Notes under the pieces: model-generated
Database searches by the model: none
Seen by the model: only the letters and a program-made list of their open reading frames with translations
Told to the model about the DNA's origin: nothing
Assembly (NCBI GenBank): GCA_043804635.1
Contig: JAZDIU010000089.1
Location: 14,589-78,588 of the forward strand
From: JAZDIU01 sp043804635
GTDB taxonomy: Bacteria; Chloroflexota; Dehalococcoidia; Dehalococcoidales; UBA2162
Direction: 5' to 3'
Length of the DNA stretch: 64,000 bases
Program-made: the position numbers and the translations under genes
Shown: positions 25,287 through 33,567 of the stretch, piece after piece
Numbering within the stretch: position 1 is the stretch's first letter
How the letters are laid out: every line of letters begins with the position of its first letter

Positions 25287-26309
25287 TTACCCCTTCTTAG
25301 GAAAACTCTGGGTGAGTTTGATTAGCTGTTCCAATTTAGCCAGGGCTTTACTGCTATCTATCGACTCCTCGGCTAATTTTATACCTTGTTTAAGTGATTG
25401 AGCCTTATCCCCGGCGACTAGAGCCGCGGCAGCATTCAATAATACCACGTCCCGCTGGGGACCCCAGATGCCGGATAGAACGTTGCGCTGCACAGTAGCA
25501 CAATCACTGACGGTGCCGCCTTTCAAGCTGTCCGGGCTGGCTCGCGATATGCCGAAGTCCTCCGGGCTGATGAAATAGTTTTTGATATTGCCGTCTTTTA
25601 GCTCAGAGACCTGGGTCCGGGCGGTGACGGTGATTTCGTCCAGTCCATCCTCGCCGTGAACAACCAGCGCGTGTTGACTACCCAGACTTTTGAGCACCTG
25701 TGCCAGCTTTTCCACCAGCGAGCCGTCAGGAACGCCAAGCACCTGGAATTTAGCCCCAGCCGGATTCGTCAGGGGACCCAGAATATTGAACACGGTGCGG
25801 ATGCCAATCTCGCGGCGGGGAGCGCCCGCATATTTCATCGCCGGGTGAAAAGCCTGGGCGAACATAAATCCAATGCCCACCTCTTCGAGGCACTTCTCAA
25901 CCTCTGTAGCGGTCAGGTCTATCTTGACGCCCAGTCCTTCGAGGACATCGGCACTGCCGCATTTACTGCTCGCCGCCCGGTTGCCATGCTTGGCTACCTT
26001 GAGTCCGGCACCAGCCACTATGAAAGCGGCCGCCGTGGAAATATTGAAAGTACCTGAGCTATCGCCGCCGGTGCCGCAGGTATCTACCACGTTACCGTTA
26101 GCTTTCACCTGAATAGCCTTAGCCCGCATAACTTTAGCCAGGCCGGCGATTTCCTCAACCGTCTCCCCCTTGAGCCTGAGGGCGGTAACAAAAGCGCCGA
26201 ACTGTGCGGGAGTTACCTGTCCCTCCATTATTTCTCCCATCACTTGGGAGGCTTCCTCCATTGTCAGCGACTTTCCGGATACTAAGGCTTGAATAGCTTC
26301 TTTAATCAT
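25287..26309 (-). CDS. trpD: Anthranilate phosphoribosyltransferase
   Basis: TrpD transfers the phosphoribosyl group of PRPP to anthranilate. The PRPP-binding loop 'DTCGTGGDSSGTFNISTAAA' begins near residue 76, and 'KHGNRAASSKCGSADVLEGL' and 'RTVFNILGPLTNPAG' complete the active site. The 340-residue length is standard, and no glutamine-amidotransferase domain is fused because TrpG is separate. It lies 9 bp upstream of trpC and overlaps trpG by 8 bases. Confidence 0.97.
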   Translation of the reverse strand: MIKEAIQALVSGKSLTMEEASQVMGEIMEGQVTPAQFGAFVTALRLKGETVEEIAGLAKVMRAKAIQVKANGNVVDTCGTGGDSSGTFNISTAAAFIVAGAGLKVAKHGNRAASSKCGSADVLEGLGVKIDLTATEVEKCLEEVGIGFMFAQAFHPAMKYAGAPRREIGIRTVFNILGPLTNPAGAKFQVLGVPDGSLVEKLAQVLKSLGSQHALVVHGEDGLDEITVTARTQVSELKDGNIKNYFISPEDFGISRASPDSLKGGTVSDCATVQRNVLSGIWGPQRDVVLLNAAAALVAGDKAQSLKQGIKLAEESIDSSKALAKLEQLIKLTQSFPKKG

Positions 26310-26880
26310 GGTTCCTCCCCACAGCTAGGAAATTTTTTAATATATCCTTCCCCACCTCGGTCATAAAAGATTCGGGGTGGAACTGGATGCCTTCAACCGG
26401 GAACTGCTTATGCCTGATGCCCATAATTTCGTCATCAGCCGTCCAGGCAGTTACTTCCAGGCAGTCGGGCAGTCCTTCCCGCTTGACCACCAGTGAGTGG
26501 TAGCGGATGGCGGAGAAGGGGCTGGGTAGTCCCGCCAGCAATCCCTGGCTGTTATGGTAGATTTGAGAGGACTTGCCGTGCATTATCTGCTTCGCCCGCC
26601 CGACGATGCCGCCGTAGCTATAGCCGATGCACTGGTGTCCCAGGCAGACACCGAGAACAGGCAGTTTGGGACCGAAGTGCTTGATGACCTCGTTGGAGAT
26701 ACCCGCATTCTTCGGGTTTGACGGTCCGGGTGAGACCACGATTCGCTCCGGTTTCATCCGCTCGATTTCATCAACGGTGGCCTTATCATTGCGTACCACC
26801 ACGACCTCCTGTCCCAGTTCGCTTAGATACTGGAAGAGGTTGTAGGTGAAGCTATCGTAATTATCTATTAGCAGCAACAT
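26302..26880 (-). CDS. trpG: Anthranilate synthase component II (glutamine amidotransferase)
   Basis: TrpG releases ammonia from glutamine for TrpE. The class I amidotransferase triad is present: the nucleophile Cys in 'VLGVCLGHQCIGYSYGG' and the His-Glu pair in 'EGIQFHPESFMTEVG'. The 192-residue protein begins 'MLLLIDNYDSFTYNLFQYL', as TrpG/PabA do. It may also serve folate synthesis as PabA, since no other copy is in the window. It overlaps trpE by 20 bases. Confidence 0.97.
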   Translation of the reverse strand: MLLLIDNYDSFTYNLFQYLSELGQEVVVVRNDKATVDEIERMKPERIVVSPGPSNPKNAGISNEVIKHFGPKLPVLGVCLGHQCIGYSYGGIVGRAKQIMHGKSSQIYHNSQGLLAGLPSPFSAIRYHSLVVKREGLPDCLEVTAWTADDEIMGIRHKQFPVEGIQFHPESFMTEVGKDILKNFLAVGRNHD

Positions 26881-28384
26881 GTCTTCCCTCCTTACTCCCC
26901 GAGCTTTCCGCCTGGCTGATGGCTCTCAACAGTGCCCGGGCTTTATTCATAGTTTCCTCATATTCTTGCTCCGGGACGCTGTCATAAACAATGCCGCCAC
27001 CCGCCTGCACATAGGCCGTCCCATTCTTCACGGACATCGTCCTGATAGCGATTGCCATATCCATATTGCCGGAGAAAGAAAAATAGCCGACCGCCCCGGC
27101 ATAGGGTCCCCGCTTCTCCGGTTCGACCTCGGTGATGATTTCCATCGCTCTGATTTTGGGTGCCCCCGATACCGTGCCGGCCGGGAAGCAGGCACGCAGG
27201 GCATCGAAGGCGGTCATATCGTGTTTCAGCCTGCCCTGGACGTTGGTTACCAGGTGCATAACGTGCGAGTAGCGCTCAACGTCCATCAGTTCGCTGACCT
27301 CGACCGTGCCCGGCTCGCTCACCCGGCCGATGTCGTTGCGCCCCAGGTCGACCAGCATAATGTGCTCGGCGCGCTCTTTTTCGTCACTGCGAAGCTCCTG
27401 TTCAAGCTGAGCATCTTCCTCCGGGGTCTTGCCGCGGCGACGGGTGCCAGCCAGGGGTCGGGTAGTAACGATACCATCCTCCACCCTGACCAGAATCTCA
27501 GGAGAAGCGCCGATAATATGGAAGTCGCCGAAATCGAGAAAGAACATATAGGGCGAGGGATTGATGGTGCGCAGCGCCCGGTAGATTTCGAAGGGAGCCG
27601 CTTTGGTGGGGCAGGAAAGGCGCTGGGAGGGGACGACCTGTATGGCTTCGCCCGCAGTAATGTATTCTTTAATTTTGCGGACGCTCGCCTCGAAGCCTTC
27701 CCGCCTGAAATTCGACGTGAATTTAGCTTCGCCAGCCGCAGTCGGGCTATTACCATTGATATGATGGCCTGTCCTGACTTGTCCCGAGTCGTATCGAGGG
27801 AGCGAAGTCGAAGGGCTCGGCGTGATTGGCTGGTTCAATCTATCGATAAGGTTGTCGATCCGCCGCGTGGCTTCTGTGTAAGCTTTCTCTATGTTGCCAT
27901 CTGTGTGAACGTGGCTCAAGACTTTGATTTTGTGAGTAACGTGGTCGAAGATGAGCACCGTATCCACGAGCATAAAGACGGACTCAGGCAAGCCCAGGGG
28001 GTCGGGTTCCGGAGAAGGTAATTTCTCAAAACGGGTCACCGTTTCATAGGCGAGGTAGCCCACGGCACCCCCGCAGAACTTGGGTAGTCCGCTCACCGGC
28101 ACTATCTTGTATTTATTAAACTCTCTGGAAACGAGGGAAAGGGGGTCGGTCTTGTCCTTCCCTTTAACGGTCAGCACTTTATATGGGTCGGTGCCGATGA
28201 AGCTATAGCGGGCTAATCGCTCACCGCCTTCGACGCTTTCCAGAAGAAAGGAATGGCCGCCGCGGTTGATTTTGAGGAAGGCAGACACCGGCGTCTCGAG
28301 GTCGGCAACGATTTCCCGGTAGACCGGCACCAGGTTGCCCTGCTGAGCCAGTTTCTTGACCTCGGCTAGAGTTGGATAATACAT
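26861..28384 (-). CDS. trpE: Anthranilate synthase component I
   Basis: TrpE makes anthranilate from chorismate. The N-terminal feedback site 'SFLLESVEGGERLARYSFIG' (LLES) binds tryptophan. The chorismate-binding half has 'SPEILVRVEDG', 'RPLAGTRRRGKTPEEDAQLE', 'HIMLVDLGRNDIGRV' and 'GTVSGAPKIRAMEIITEVEP'. The start is placed at 28384, giving 507 residues, because an upstream in-frame ATG would lie inside the T-box terminator and because GGAGG precedes this ATG. The interdomain linker contains 15 codons contributed by a dispersed element (27771..27815). Confidence 0.96.
   Translation of the reverse strand: MYYPTLAEVKKLAQQGNLVPVYREIVADLETPVSAFLKINRGGHSFLLESVEGGERLARYSFIGTDPYKVLTVKGKDKTDPLSLVSREFNKYKIVPVSGLPKFCGGAVGYLAYETVTRFEKLPSPEPDPLGLPESVFMLVDTVLIFDHVTHKIKVLSHVHTDGNIEKAYTEATRRIDNLIDRLNQPITPSPSTSLPRYDSGQVRTGHHINGNSPTAAGEAKFTSNFRREGFEASVRKIKEYITAGEAIQVVPSQRLSCPTKAAPFEIYRALRTINPSPYMFFLDFGDFHIIGASPEILVRVEDGIVTTRPLAGTRRRGKTPEEDAQLEQELRSDEKERAEHIMLVDLGRNDIGRVSEPGTVEVSELMDVERYSHVMHLVTNVQGRLKHDMTAFDALRACFPAGTVSGAPKIRAMEIITEVEPEKRGPYAGAVGYFSFSGNMDMAIAIRTMSVKNGTAYVQAGGGIVYDSVPEQEYEETMNKARALLRAISQAESSGSKEGRHVAANR
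27771..27815. repeat. Dispersed element inside the trpE linker
   Basis: This 45-bp copy (GTCCTGACTTGTCCCGAG... ending GAAGTCGAAGGG) is an exact multiple of three. It encodes 'PSTSLPRYDSGQVRT' between the regulatory and catalytic halves of TrpE. It is the same family as the repeat in trpA, queF and ispD. Confidence 0.8.
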
Positions 28385-28401
28385 ATAGCACCTCCGAAAC
28401 A

Positions 28402-28433
28402 AAAACCCCCTCGTCCTATAGGGGCGAGGGGGT
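28402..28433 (-). terminator. T-box-controlled intrinsic terminator before trpE
   Basis: On the reverse strand, an ACCCCCTCG/CGAGGGGGT stem is followed by a run of Us, then GTTTCGGAGG and the trpE start. The 5' side of the stem lies just after the T-box sequence, as needed for a switch between antiterminator and terminator. Confidence 0.9.
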
Positions 28434-28434
28434 T

Positions 28435-28712
28435 TCCTTCGCGGTGCCACCCTAATTGTCCTTCACAAAGTGAAGGACATCTCTTTCAAGTACGATCCTT
28501 CACTTGTGAAGGACGATACCCTGGACTTTGATTACGGTGTCCTTCCGTCAAAACCTACTCACATCCTTCACCTTGTGAAGGACCTTTTCGGTTTGAGGCT
28601 CCCGAGTCCATTCGACCTTAGCGTTAGCACCGGGCTCACACCTTTCCCCGGCTCTCTGAGCCTTGCTTGGGGTCTACTAGTCTCGTTCTCAGCCTTTGAC
28701 TTTATTCTATTG
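28435..28712 (-). promoter_or_regulatory. Tryptophan T-box leader of the trp operon
   Basis: The conserved T-box sequence GGTGGCACCGCG is at 28452..28441, read leftward, immediately before the terminator. It is the region that pairs with the free CCA end of uncharged tRNA. About 150 bases upstream, a stem-I-like region contains 'AGAGAGC', a GGTG-n-AG-CCCGG segment typical of the stem I apex, and a specifier candidate GAA-TGG-A with TGG at 28610..28608, the tryptophan codon. Uncharged tRNA-Trp would therefore favour readthrough into trpEGDCFBA. Unusually, three near-identical CCTTCAC/GTGAAGG hairpins lie between stem I and the antiterminator. Confidence 0.88.
28458..28582. repeat. Three CCTTCAC/GTGAAGG hairpins in the T-box leader
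   Basis: Copies are at 28458..28478, 28496..28513 and 28564..28582, each with 7-9-bp arms and a 2-4-base loop. A fourth lies in trpC (24630..24650). Shorter TCCTTCC/GAAGGA relatives occur at 5783..5799 and 53501..53517. Confidence 0.8.
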
Positions 28713-28719
28713 TGTTTAA

Positions 28720-28748
28720 GTATAAATATGAGATGGGGAGTTTGTCAA
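28720..28748 (-). promoter_or_regulatory. Promoter of the trp operon
   Basis: On the reverse strand, a consensus TTGACA (28748..28743) is 17 bp from TTATAC (28725..28720). Transcription would start near 28713, directly ahead of the T-box stem I. Confidence 0.8.
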
Positions 28749-28774
28749 GTGCGTTGGTGAATTGAAATATATTG

Positions 28775-28966
28775 TCAGTATTTCTTCGCAATGACATCGG
28801 CTAAGCGGTTAACGGCGTCAGCCAAACGATTGATAGATTCTGTCTCTTTATTAACAGTTCCATAAACTTTTTGTGTCCCGCCGCCAGCTTTCCTAAAAAG
28901 ATAAAGGAGCAAAGCACCGAAAAAAATGAGAGGCAAGAAGCCAATTACTAAATTTCCCCAATCCAT
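28775..28966 (-). CDS. Small single-span membrane protein
   Basis: This 63-residue protein has one hydrophobic helix (LVIGFLPLIFFGALLLYLF, about residues 5-24), followed by a basic cluster and a soluble helix. That helix has a repeated 'NRLADAVNRLADVIAKKY' pattern with heptad spacing, suggesting a short coiled coil. A strong AAAGGAGG ribosome site eight bases upstream supports it. It has no recognisable family. It lies upstream of, and in the same direction as, the trp promoter, but does not obviously belong to the trp operon. Confidence 0.7.
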   Translation of the reverse strand: MDWGNLVIGFLPLIFFGALLLYLFRKAGGGTQKVYGTVNKETESINRLADAVNRLADVIAKKY

Positions 28967-29125
28967 CTTATTTACCTCCTTTGTAAACTGGTGCGGTGTT
29001 TAGCGGCTATAAATATAGTTTAGAGAAACGATAAAGTCAATGCGGGCCAGTTTCCCCTTCCCTTGTAAGGGATTCATCCTGAAGGAAGGGGATAAAGGGG
29101 ATAGGTTGTCACCTTACAAAAGCTA

Positions 29126-29157
29126 TTGACAATTAGATTGTTACGTTGTTTTATTAT
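29126..29157 (+). promoter_or_regulatory. Promoter of the lipoprotein gene
   Basis: TTGACA at 29126..29131 is followed after 17-20 bp by TTTTAT/TATTAT (29149..29157). Its position, overlapping an earlier in-frame ATG, argues that translation begins at 29179. Confidence 0.6.
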
Positions 29158-29178
29158 CCCTGCGCCCCTTTGCTTAAT

Positions 29179-30213
29179 ATGAAAAAGCAAAATGCCCTCT
29201 TAATAGCTCTCCTCGTTTTCGCTGTAGTTCTCGCTGGCTGCAGTTCTCCAGGAGTAAATACCACAATCCCGGAAGAAGCAACAGCAAAGAGCACAGTCGC
29301 CACCACCCAGGACAGCCTTCCAATCATTGATGCTGACAGCGACGGAATTAAAGACTCGATTGAAAATCAGCTAATAGAATCTTTTGTTCCAATCGTTAAA
29401 TTCCATCCGCAAGAGCAGTATTTACCCGCAAATGTTCCCTGGTATTTATCCAGAGCCCGAATGCGTTATAACGTTAATCGTGGATTTGATGACAAAATCA
29501 TTGAAAAAGGAACTTTAAACCTTACTAATTTAATAACGCAAACTTGCCAGGGACAGCCATCGGGATTATGTGAAACGACGACGGAGTTCTTCTTAGAAGC
29601 CACCGATAAAAACGGTGGTGATGCTCTCGATGATTACAGGAAGGAAACAAGAAAGGGAACAGACTCATCAAATTGGGTCTGTTACGCTCATGTGCGACCA
29701 TCTCCATCCACGCCGGAAATGTGCGACATCCAGTATATTTTCCTCTACGCTTATAACGGGAGTATAATATCAGAACCCGTTCAGAGTGCTCACGAAGCCG
29801 ATTTTGAGCACATAACTGTCAGGGTTGAGAAAGACCTTAAAACTGTTTACGGGATATATTATGCCGCCCATGATGGTGAAGGTAAGTGGTACAAAATCGC
29901 TTCTGCAGGGCAAGGGGGTTACACATTAAATGGCGGGCGACCTGTAGTCTATTCGGCGGTAGATTCTCATGCCAGTTATCCAAATGCCGGTAAATGGCTT
30001 CGCAAGTTAATGCCAGATGACGTAACTGAGGACGGTGGTCCGGTATGGGATTGCCAGAAAAATGTAATCAATTTAGGTGAAAAGTCTCACCCTTGTCTAA
30101 ATATGCAGTGGATACAATATTCGGGGCGGTGGGGAGAAATCGGTGAAGCAAGTTGGACTTGTGGCCCCTACGGTCCAGCTTATCAAAATTGGTGGAACGC
30201 CGACCCCGAATAA
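29179..30213 (+). CDS. Vps62-like exported lipoprotein
   Basis: This protein has a signal peptide with a lipobox ('LLVFAVVLAGCSSPG'), so it should be anchored on the outer face of the membrane by Cys22. After a low-complexity Thr/Ser linker comes 'DADSDGIKDSIENQLIESFV', then 'PIVKFHPQEQYLPANVPWYL', 'EADFEHITVRVEKD' and 'RPVVYSAVDSHASYPNAGKW'. The last pattern resembles the Vps62/DUF946 family seen in plants and fungi. Function in bacteria is unknown. The start at 29179 is chosen because the signal peptide begins there and the promoter overlaps an upstream ATG. A strong terminator follows. Confidence 0.78.
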   Translation: MKKQNALLIALLVFAVVLAGCSSPGVNTTIPEEATAKSTVATTQDSLPIIDADSDGIKDSIENQLIESFVPIVKFHPQEQYLPANVPWYLSRARMRYNVNRGFDDKIIEKGTLNLTNLITQTCQGQPSGLCETTTEFFLEATDKNGGDALDDYRKETRKGTDSSNWVCYAHVRPSPSTPEMCDIQYIFLYAYNGSIISEPVQSAHEADFEHITVRVEKDLKTVYGIYYAAHDGEGKWYKIASAGQGGYTLNGGRPVVYSAVDSHASYPNAGKWLRKLMPDDVTEDGGPVWDCQKNVINLGEKSHPCLNMQWIQYSGRWGEIGEASWTCGPYGPAYQNWWNADPE

Positions 30214-30256
30214 ATGATAACTGATAGTTCCCCCATTCTCTTTATTGGAAGAGTTT

Positions 30257-30290
30257 GAGAGAGGGGGCGAAGCCCCCTCTCTCTTTTTTT
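30257..30290 (+). terminator. Rho-independent terminator after the lipoprotein gene
   Basis: A 12-bp perfect stem GAGAGAGGGGGC/GCCCCCTCTCTC with a GAA loop is followed by seven Ts. Confidence 0.95.
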
Positions 30291-30365
30291 CATTCCCCTT
30301 CCCTTATTGAAGGGAAGGGGATAAAGAGGATAGGTTGCCCTCCATTAAAAAGCGACAAAACTTGC

Positions 30366-30395
30366 TTGACAAGCTTAGAACATATGTGCTACCAT
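30366..30395 (+). promoter_or_regulatory. Promoter with LexA-like box for the 30.4-kb gene
   Basis: TTGACA (30366..30371) and TACCAT (30390..30395) are 18 bp apart. The near-palindrome AGAAC-ATAT-GTGCT (30377..30390) fills the spacer. The segment 30352..30397 is closely similar to 54655..54700, where the box is a perfect palindrome. Confidence 0.5.
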
Positions 30396-30399
30396 TTAT

Positions 30400-30441
30400 C
30401 CTGACCTGTTCTGAGCGTAGTCGAAGAAACGTAGTTGAAGG
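30400..30441. repeat. Dispersed element supplying a ribosome site
   Basis: A copy of the CCTGACCTGTTCTGAGC...GTCGAAGAA...GAAGG element. Its last bases (GAAGGA) sit 8 bases before the ATG of the next gene and appear to act as its Shine-Dalgarno sequence. Confidence 0.75.
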
Positions 30442-30450
30442 ATCTAACCT

Positions 30451-30882
30451 ATGATGCAAGAAAATATAAGAAGCCCCGGCGGTCAACCTGGTAACCAGAA
30501 CGCCCGCACCCATGGCTTTTACTCAAAAAGGCTTACTCAAGAACAACTTGAATCATTCCAATCAGCTAAAGACTTGAAAAGTCTAGATGATGAAATCGCC
30601 ATCCTGCGCCTGAAAATCGATTCTATTCTGGCTAATGACCCTCAAAATTACCGGGTGTTGATGCAAGCCCTGTCCTTACTAGCACGACTCCTTCAGGCAA
30701 GAATACTGATTGATAAAAATAACCCGCGTAAGGAATCAAAAGCCATTGAAGTCCTGAGGGAAATGTATGCATCGGTAATTGGTCCGCCCGAAAATGTCAG
30801 CAGGCACGGTCAACTCTATCGACTTTTAAAAAATGACCCTTCCTCAGATTCTCCTCCCGAAAATGAGGAAAGTCGTTTCTGA
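30451..30882 (+). CDS. Hypothetical protein with GNQNARTHGFYS motif
   Basis: This 143-residue protein begins with 'GGQPGNQNARTHGFYSKRL', a motif common at the start of small proteins in phage- or transposon-related neighbourhoods. It is followed by a predicted helical body ('DDEIAILRLKIDSILANDP', 'MQALSLLARLLQARILID') and an acidic Ser/Pro tail. It may be a small terminase-like or DNA-binding protein, but nothing proves this. The promoter has a LexA-type box, which would fit a mobile or damage-induced gene. Two adjacent ATGs make the start ambiguous by one codon. Confidence 0.65.
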   Translation: MMQENIRSPGGQPGNQNARTHGFYSKRLTQEQLESFQSAKDLKSLDDEIAILRLKIDSILANDPQNYRVLMQALSLLARLLQARILIDKNNPRKESKAIEVLREMYASVIGPPENVSRHGQLYRLLKNDPSSDSPPENEESRF

Positions 30883-30920
30883 AAAGGGGGGGACAAAAAC
30901 GAAACGAAACGAATAAAAAT

Positions 30921-30943
30921 CTCTCCCTTTCATAAAGGGAGAG
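30921..30943 (-). terminator. Terminator at the end of the NuoEFG-like operon
   Basis: A 10-bp stem CTCTCCCTTT/AAAGGGAGAG with a 3-base loop is followed on the reverse strand by ATTTTTATT. It lies 30 bp after the stop of the leftward operon and may act on both strands. Confidence 0.75.
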
Positions 30944-30975
30944 TGAGAGGGATTTTAGGGAGAACCGAATCCTCT

Positions 30976-31575
30976 CTACGCCTGTTTCTGCCAGCCCAGC
31001 GGCGGGAAGAAAGTGCCGTCGAGGCTCTCTTTGACGATTTTACCGCCGGGGCAAAGAGCGAAACACTCCCGGCAGCCGGGGCAGACTTTAGAAGCGACCT
31101 CCGGTATAAAAGCCACTTCGCGCTCAGTACCTCTACCCACAAATCCGATAGCGTTGGCTTTCTTGACCTCGGCACAGTAGCGGACGCACAAGCCGCACAT
31201 AATGCAGCCGGTGTTTTCACCGGGGAAGCGTGACTTTTCAATGCCGTATTTTTTAGCCAGGGTCTGGATAGGTCCGGTCGGACAGCCGGGTAAAAGCAGT
31301 TCGATAATCATTTTACGAATTTTGGTCAGCCGTTCCGATTCCGTGGTTACCACCAGCCCCTCTTCCACAGGGTATACACAGGAAGCCACCAGCCTCGTCC
31401 GTTTATTCTTACCGATTTCGACCGTGCAGAGTCGGCAGCCGCCATAAGGCGCCATTCTTTCGTCGTAACAGAGGGTCGGGATATCGATGCCGGCTTTGCG
31501 GGCGGCTTGAAGGACAGTGGTGCCCTCATCTACCTCAACGGTTTTACCATCTATTTCCAGCTTTATCTTTGCCAT
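30976..31575 (-). CDS. NuoG/HoxU-like iron-sulfur subunit (short form)
   Basis: This 199-residue protein has a plant-type [2Fe-2S] domain (cysteines in 'TLCYDERMAPYGGCRLCTVE' and 'LVASC'). The C-terminal part has two [4Fe-4S] motifs ('CIMCGLCVRYC' and 'CPGCRECFALCPGG'). The region that in NuoG usually holds the His-Cys3 cluster is reduced to 'LLLPGCPTGPIQTLAKKYG', so that cluster appears to be missing. No catalytic hydrogenase or molybdopterin domain follows. It would carry electrons between the NADH-binding subunit and an unidentified partner enzyme encoded elsewhere. It lies 7 bp after the NuoF-like gene. Confidence 0.88.
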   Translation of the reverse strand: MAKIKLEIDGKTVEVDEGTTVLQAARKAGIDIPTLCYDERMAPYGGCRLCTVEIGKNKRTRLVASCVYPVEEGLVVTTESERLTKIRKMIIELLLPGCPTGPIQTLAKKYGIEKSRFPGENTGCIMCGLCVRYCAEVKKANAIGFVGRGTEREVAFIPEVASKVCPGCRECFALCPGGKIVKESLDGTFFPPLGWQKQA

Positions 31576-31582
31576 ATTATCC

Positions 31583-33493
31583 TCACTTTTTCCGTGCTAC
31601 CTTGGTGCCGGGAGCGGTTACCGGCACACGCTCGCCCGAAAGTTTTGTCACCGCCCCAAAGCGGACCGGGCAAACATCGAGGCAGGTGCCGCACTTGGTG
31701 CACTTCGACTGGTCGATGATATGAACGGTATCCTTGCCGCCGATAATGGCTTCCGCCGGACAATTCCGCAAGCAGAGGAGACACGCCTGGCATTTCTCAG
31801 GGAGAATGTAATAGTTAATAAGCGCTTTGCACACGCCGGCGGGACAACGCTTCTCACGGATGTGTGCTTCATATTCATCCCTGAAATACTTGATGGTGCT
31901 CAATACCGGATTGGCGGCAGTCGTGCCCAGGGCGCAGAGGGAAGCATCCCGCATTACCTCGGCGATTTCCTGAAGAAACTCGATATCGCCTTCCTTGCCC
32001 TCGCCGTTGGTGATGTTATTCAAGATGTTGAGCATCTGTCTTAGTCCCTCGCGGCAGGGGGAGCATTTGCCGCAGGATTCCTCGGATAGGAAATTGACAA
32101 AGTACCGGGCGATATCCACCATACAGTTATCTTCATCCATCACAATCATTCCGCCCGAGCCCATCATCGAGCCGGCTTTGGCTAGCTCGTCGAAGTCCAC
32201 CGGCATATCCAACTGGCTTTCTGGAAGACAGCCGCCGGATGGTCCGCCGGTCTGAACGGCTTTGAACTCTTTGCCTTTGGGGATACCACCGCCGATATCG
32301 AAGATAATCTTTCTGAGGGTTGTCCCCAGCGGCACTTCAACGAGACCGGTATTGTTTACTTTGCCGACTAATGAGAATATCTTGGTCCCGTAATTACCCT
32401 TAGAGCCGATGCCCTTGAACCAGTCCAGGCCTTTATTTATGATTAAGGGCACGTTCGCCCACGTCTCAACGTTGTTCAAGTCGCTGGGTTTCTCCCAGAC
32501 ACCGCTGACGGCAGTGCGGACATATTTGGGCCTGGGCTCGCCGACCCTCCCTTCAATTGCCGTCATCAAAGCGCTGGACTCTCCTGAGACAAAAGCACCG
32601 GCACCCCGGTGTATAGCGACATCGAAGTTGAAACCCGACCCCAGAATATTCTCGCCGAGAAGTCCGTATTCTCGTGCTTGCTCAAGAGCTACGATAACGT
32701 TCTGCACGGCGAGAGGATATTCCTGTCGGACGTAGATAAAACCCTGATTAGCACCGATAACATAAGCCCCGATGATTAATCCTTCAAGCACGCTGTGGGG
32801 GTTGCCTTCAAGTAGACTGCGGTTCATATAAGCACCGGGGTCGCCCTCGTCAGCATTGACAATTACGTATTTGGGTTCGCCGGAAGCGTTGCGGGTGGTC
32901 TCCCACTTGATGCCGGTGGGGAAACCGCCGCCGCCTCTGCCCCGTAGGTTAGAGTCTTTTATCATTTGCAAGACTTTATCACTACCAAGCTCGAACAGGG
33001 CTTTAGCGAGAGCCGAATAACCGCCGAGGGCGATGTAGTCATCGATATTCTTGGGGTCGATAAGCCGGTTGCTGCCAAGCAGAAGGCGGTTCTGGCTCTT
33101 ATAGAATGGTATATCAGCTTCGAGAGCAATACTTTTACCTTTTGCATCCTTGTAGTGTAAACGTCCGACAGCCTTGTTTTCACCCAGGGTCTGAGAAATA
33201 ATATCGGCGGCATCCGCACTCTTTACGCCCAGATAGCACACTTCCTGGGGGAAAATGACTACAATGGGACCTCGCTCGCAAAAACCGTGGCACCCGGTAC
33301 GCCGGACGGTAATTTTCTTCTTAAGTCCCTGTTTTTCAATTTCATTGACAAAAGTATCAGCCACGTCTTCGGCACGGTAAGCCTGGCACCCCGTTCCCGA
33401 ACAAACTGTAATGCAGGGAAGGTTGGGGTCGCGCTGAGAGACCAGTTTTTTTCTGAATTTCTCCAGCTCTGCTGGTGAATTTAATTTTGGCAT
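31583..33493 (-). CDS. NuoF-like NADH-binding flavoprotein (HndC/HydB type)
   Basis: This 636-residue protein has three parts. The thioredoxin-like N-terminus has four cysteines ('CSGTGCQAY' and 'RTGCHGFC'). The central NuoF part holds FMN/NADH in 'LRGRGGGGFPTGIKW' and 'VNADEGDPGAYMNRSLLEG', and a [4Fe-4S] site in 'EESCGKCSPCREGL'. The C-terminal double ferredoxin has 'CQACLLCLRNCP' and 'CTKCGTCLDVCP'. The added N- and C-terminal domains are typical of cytoplasmic NADH or NADPH-dependent, often electron-bifurcating, hydrogenases and formate dehydrogenases, not of respiratory complex I. The partner catalytic subunit is not in the window. Confidence 0.94.
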   Translation of the reverse strand: MPKLNSPAELEKFRKKLVSQRDPNLPCITVCSGTGCQAYRAEDVADTFVNEIEKQGLKKKITVRRTGCHGFCERGPIVVIFPQEVCYLGVKSADAADIISQTLGENKAVGRLHYKDAKGKSIALEADIPFYKSQNRLLLGSNRLIDPKNIDDYIALGGYSALAKALFELGSDKVLQMIKDSNLRGRGGGGFPTGIKWETTRNASGEPKYVIVNADEGDPGAYMNRSLLEGNPHSVLEGLIIGAYVIGANQGFIYVRQEYPLAVQNVIVALEQAREYGLLGENILGSGFNFDVAIHRGAGAFVSGESSALMTAIEGRVGEPRPKYVRTAVSGVWEKPSDLNNVETWANVPLIINKGLDWFKGIGSKGNYGTKIFSLVGKVNNTGLVEVPLGTTLRKIIFDIGGGIPKGKEFKAVQTGGPSGGCLPESQLDMPVDFDELAKAGSMMGSGGMIVMDEDNCMVDIARYFVNFLSEESCGKCSPCREGLRQMLNILNNITNGEGKEGDIEFLQEIAEVMRDASLCALGTTAANPVLSTIKYFRDEYEAHIREKRCPAGVCKALINYYILPEKCQACLLCLRNCPAEAIIGGKDTVHIIDQSKCTKCGTCLDVCPVRFGAVTKLSGERVPVTAPGTKVARKK

Positions 33494-33567
33494 AATTATC
33501 TCCTCATCTTGAGCTTAAGATCTCACTCCGAACATAGGGCGGGTATTTTTGTTGCCCGCGTCACCTC

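Noticed and set aside
26879..28021. Long open frame of 380 codons on the forward strand opposite trpE
   Set aside because: It lies wholly across trpE and trpG on the other strand, has no ribosome site and no recognisable domain. It is a by-product of codon usage in trpE.
28384..28450. Longer TrpE start 22 codons upstream
   Set aside because: That start lies within the T-box sequence and terminator, so it cannot be the translation start; the ATG at 28384 has the ribosome site.
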